Part shown: positions 63,002 to 64,000 of the stretch, in pieces
How the letters are laid out: each line of letters opens with the position of its first letter
How positions within the stretch are numbered: position 1 is the first letter of the stretch
Source: Brucella tritici
Lineage (GTDB): Bacteria > Pseudomonadota > Alphaproteobacteria > Rhizobiales > Rhizobiaceae
DNA: 64,000 nucleotides
NCBI RefSeq assembly: GCF_008932295.1
Contig: NZ_WBWA01000018.1
Coordinates: 1-64,000, forward strand
Reading direction: 5' to 3'
The notes under the pieces: generated by a model
Seen by the model: the letters and a program-made list of their open reading frames with translations, nothing else
What the model was told of the DNA's origin: nothing
The model's database searches: none
Translations under genes and position numbers: made by a program

Positions 63002-64000
63002 ATGGCAACCGACATTCTCTATCCAAAAGTCAGTCTGGAAACGAATTCCGGCACAATCTCTCGTTGGCATGTGAAAGACGGTGATACAGTCAGCCAAGGA
63101 CAGCTCCTTTTTGAAATAGACAACGATAAAACCGTTGTTGAGGTGGATGCGCCTCACAGTGGAATACTTAAAATTCTAAAGCCTTCGACATCAGATGAAA
63201 TCGACGTCGGCCAGAGTGTGGCAAGCCTTTTTCTTGAAGGCGAAGCCATTTCCTCGGTCACTTCAAAACCCGCATCGGAACCCGCTGCCGTTTCGTTACC
63301 CCAAGCCACAAAGTCTTCGGAAACACCGGCGTTGGATATCCGTTCACACACCACACAAGCCGGCAGGACTGTAGCAACGCCACTTGCAAAACGTCTGGCC
63401 GGAAACGCTGGAATTGATCTTTCGCAGATCAACGGTAGCGGGCCGAGCGGGCGCATACAGAAGAAAGATGTTGTTGCGGCCATCGAAACGCAACAGCCCG
63501 CAGCAAGCAGCTCGTCCCAAACTATCAATGGTACTGAGCTGAACGCGGTATGGCTGCGCAAAGGAGAAGGAACGCCGATTGTCCTTCTGCATGGCTTTGC
63601 CTCGGATCATAATAACTGGCGTGGCTTGTTTGCCGGCACCCAATGGCAGCAACCCTTGCTGGCGATTGATCTGCCATCGCATGGTGCCTCACCGCTTCAC
63701 GTTGTTGACGACATCGACGCAATTGCAGAACGCGTAGAAAAGACAATCCAACGGCTCAACCTCTCGCAAACGATTGTTGTCGGGCATTCTTTTGGCGCGG
63801 CAGTGAGCGCCCGACTGGCAGTCCGAGGGAATATCGATATCCGTGCGCTGGGATTGTTTTCACCAGCGGGTCTGGGGCCGGAAATCAATAATGGCTTTGT
63901 CGAGAACTTCGTTAAAGCCAAATCCAAAGAAAGCGTCATACCTTGGCTGCATGAACTTGTTCATGCAAGGGACGCAATTTCAGACGCCTTCATTTCAGCC
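63002..64000 (+). CDS. acoC: Acetoin dehydrogenase-type E2 fused to an alpha/beta hydrolase (partial)
   Basis: 333 codons in the window, no stop, so the 3' end is missing. ATG 63002 has AGGAAA upstream. Residues 1-80 form a lipoyl domain with the modified lysine in EIDNDKTVVEV; residues about 121-160 an E3-binding domain (TPLAKRLAGNAGIDLSQING, then GRIQKKDVVAAI); from about 177 an alpha/beta hydrolase (IVLLHGFASDHNNW, nucleophile elbow VVGHSFGAA with the serine). This lipoyl/hydrolase fusion is the AcoC type of acetoin dehydrogenase, which replaces the usual E2 acyltransferase core. E1 genes are not seen upstream. Confidence 0.88.
   Translation, partial: MATDILYPKVSLETNSGTISRWHVKDGDTVSQGQLLFEIDNDKTVVEVDAPHSGILKILKPSTSDEIDVGQSVASLFLEGEAISSVTSKPASEPAAVSLPQATKSSETPALDIRSHTTQAGRTVATPLAKRLAGNAGIDLSQINGSGPSGRIQKKDVVAAIETQQPAASSSSQTINGTELNAVWLRKGEGTPIVLLHGFASDHNNWRGLFAGTQWQQPLLAIDLPSHGASPLHVVDDIDAIAERVEKTIQRLNLSQTIVVGHSFGAAVSARLAVRGNIDIRALGLFSPAGLGPEINNGFVENFVKAKSKESVIPWLHELVHARDAISDAFISA

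Overview
The window reads as chromosome of an alphaproteobacterium of the Rhizobiales, most likely the Brucella/Ochrobactrum group. Pointers are a PodJ-like polarity protein with Sel1 repeats, a SigF/NrsF-type ECF sigma system, the four-gene ligase-associated DNA repair module, many periplasmic binding-protein importers, and the short interspersed repeat typical of this order. This assignment is by recognition only; no database was searched.

Left part (1-22.8 kb), mostly core genes: the end of an IS5-family element and a palindromic repeat; cspA; small secreted proteins of the DUF1344 and DUF1236 type; a MerR regulator; a large PodJ-like protein; a TauE/SafE permease with its TIGR02186 partner; the ligase-associated module (pdeM and Lhr-like helicase on the minus strand, exonuclease and ATP-dependent ligase on the plus strand); a single-pass membrane protein; a nitronate monooxygenase-like flavoprotein; tRNA-Thr(CGT) followed by a decayed patch; and a stress locus in which a molybdopterin oxidoreductase, a cytochrome b and an MXKDX peptide face an ECF sigma factor and its NrsF-type membrane anti-sigma factor. 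Both sides of that locus carry a GTAACC-N16-CGAA promoter.

Middle part (22.8-52.3 kb), nutrient uptake and catabolism: a TAXI-type TRAP importer with a DUF1850 protein; a hexuronate/aldonate operon (GntR regulator, three-gene TRAP importer, L-idonate/L-gulonate-type dehydrogenase, UxuA, UxuB); an IS5 remnant; a tight ten-gene minus-strand operon joining a polar amino acid ABC importer to a formamidase-like protein, a class III aminotransferase, a beta-keto acid cleavage enzyme (BKACE), a GNAT, an acetylpolyamine amidohydrolase-like deacetylase and a thioesterase, under a divergent LysR; and a second, plus-strand ABC importer operon joined to a three-component FAD/2Fe-2S amino acid (opine-type) oxidase and a RidA imine hydrolase, under its own LysR.

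Right part (52.3-64 kb): an apparently intact IS5/IS427-type element beside a broken IS3-type element and a truncated gene; then a minus-strand operon of dipeptide-type ABC permeases and ATPases, a family III CoA-transferase and an aldehyde dehydrogenase, divergent from an IclR regulator; and the start of an acetoin dehydrogenase-type E2 / alpha-beta hydrolase fusion cut by the window end.

The most notable observations are the ten-gene BKACE operon (a plausible undescribed route for an N-acylated beta-amino acid or polyamine), the paired SigF-type promoters, the interspersed repeat translated inside the Lhr-like helicase, the three-component oxidase plus RidA operon, and a possible 14-codon leader peptide before the TAXI importer.
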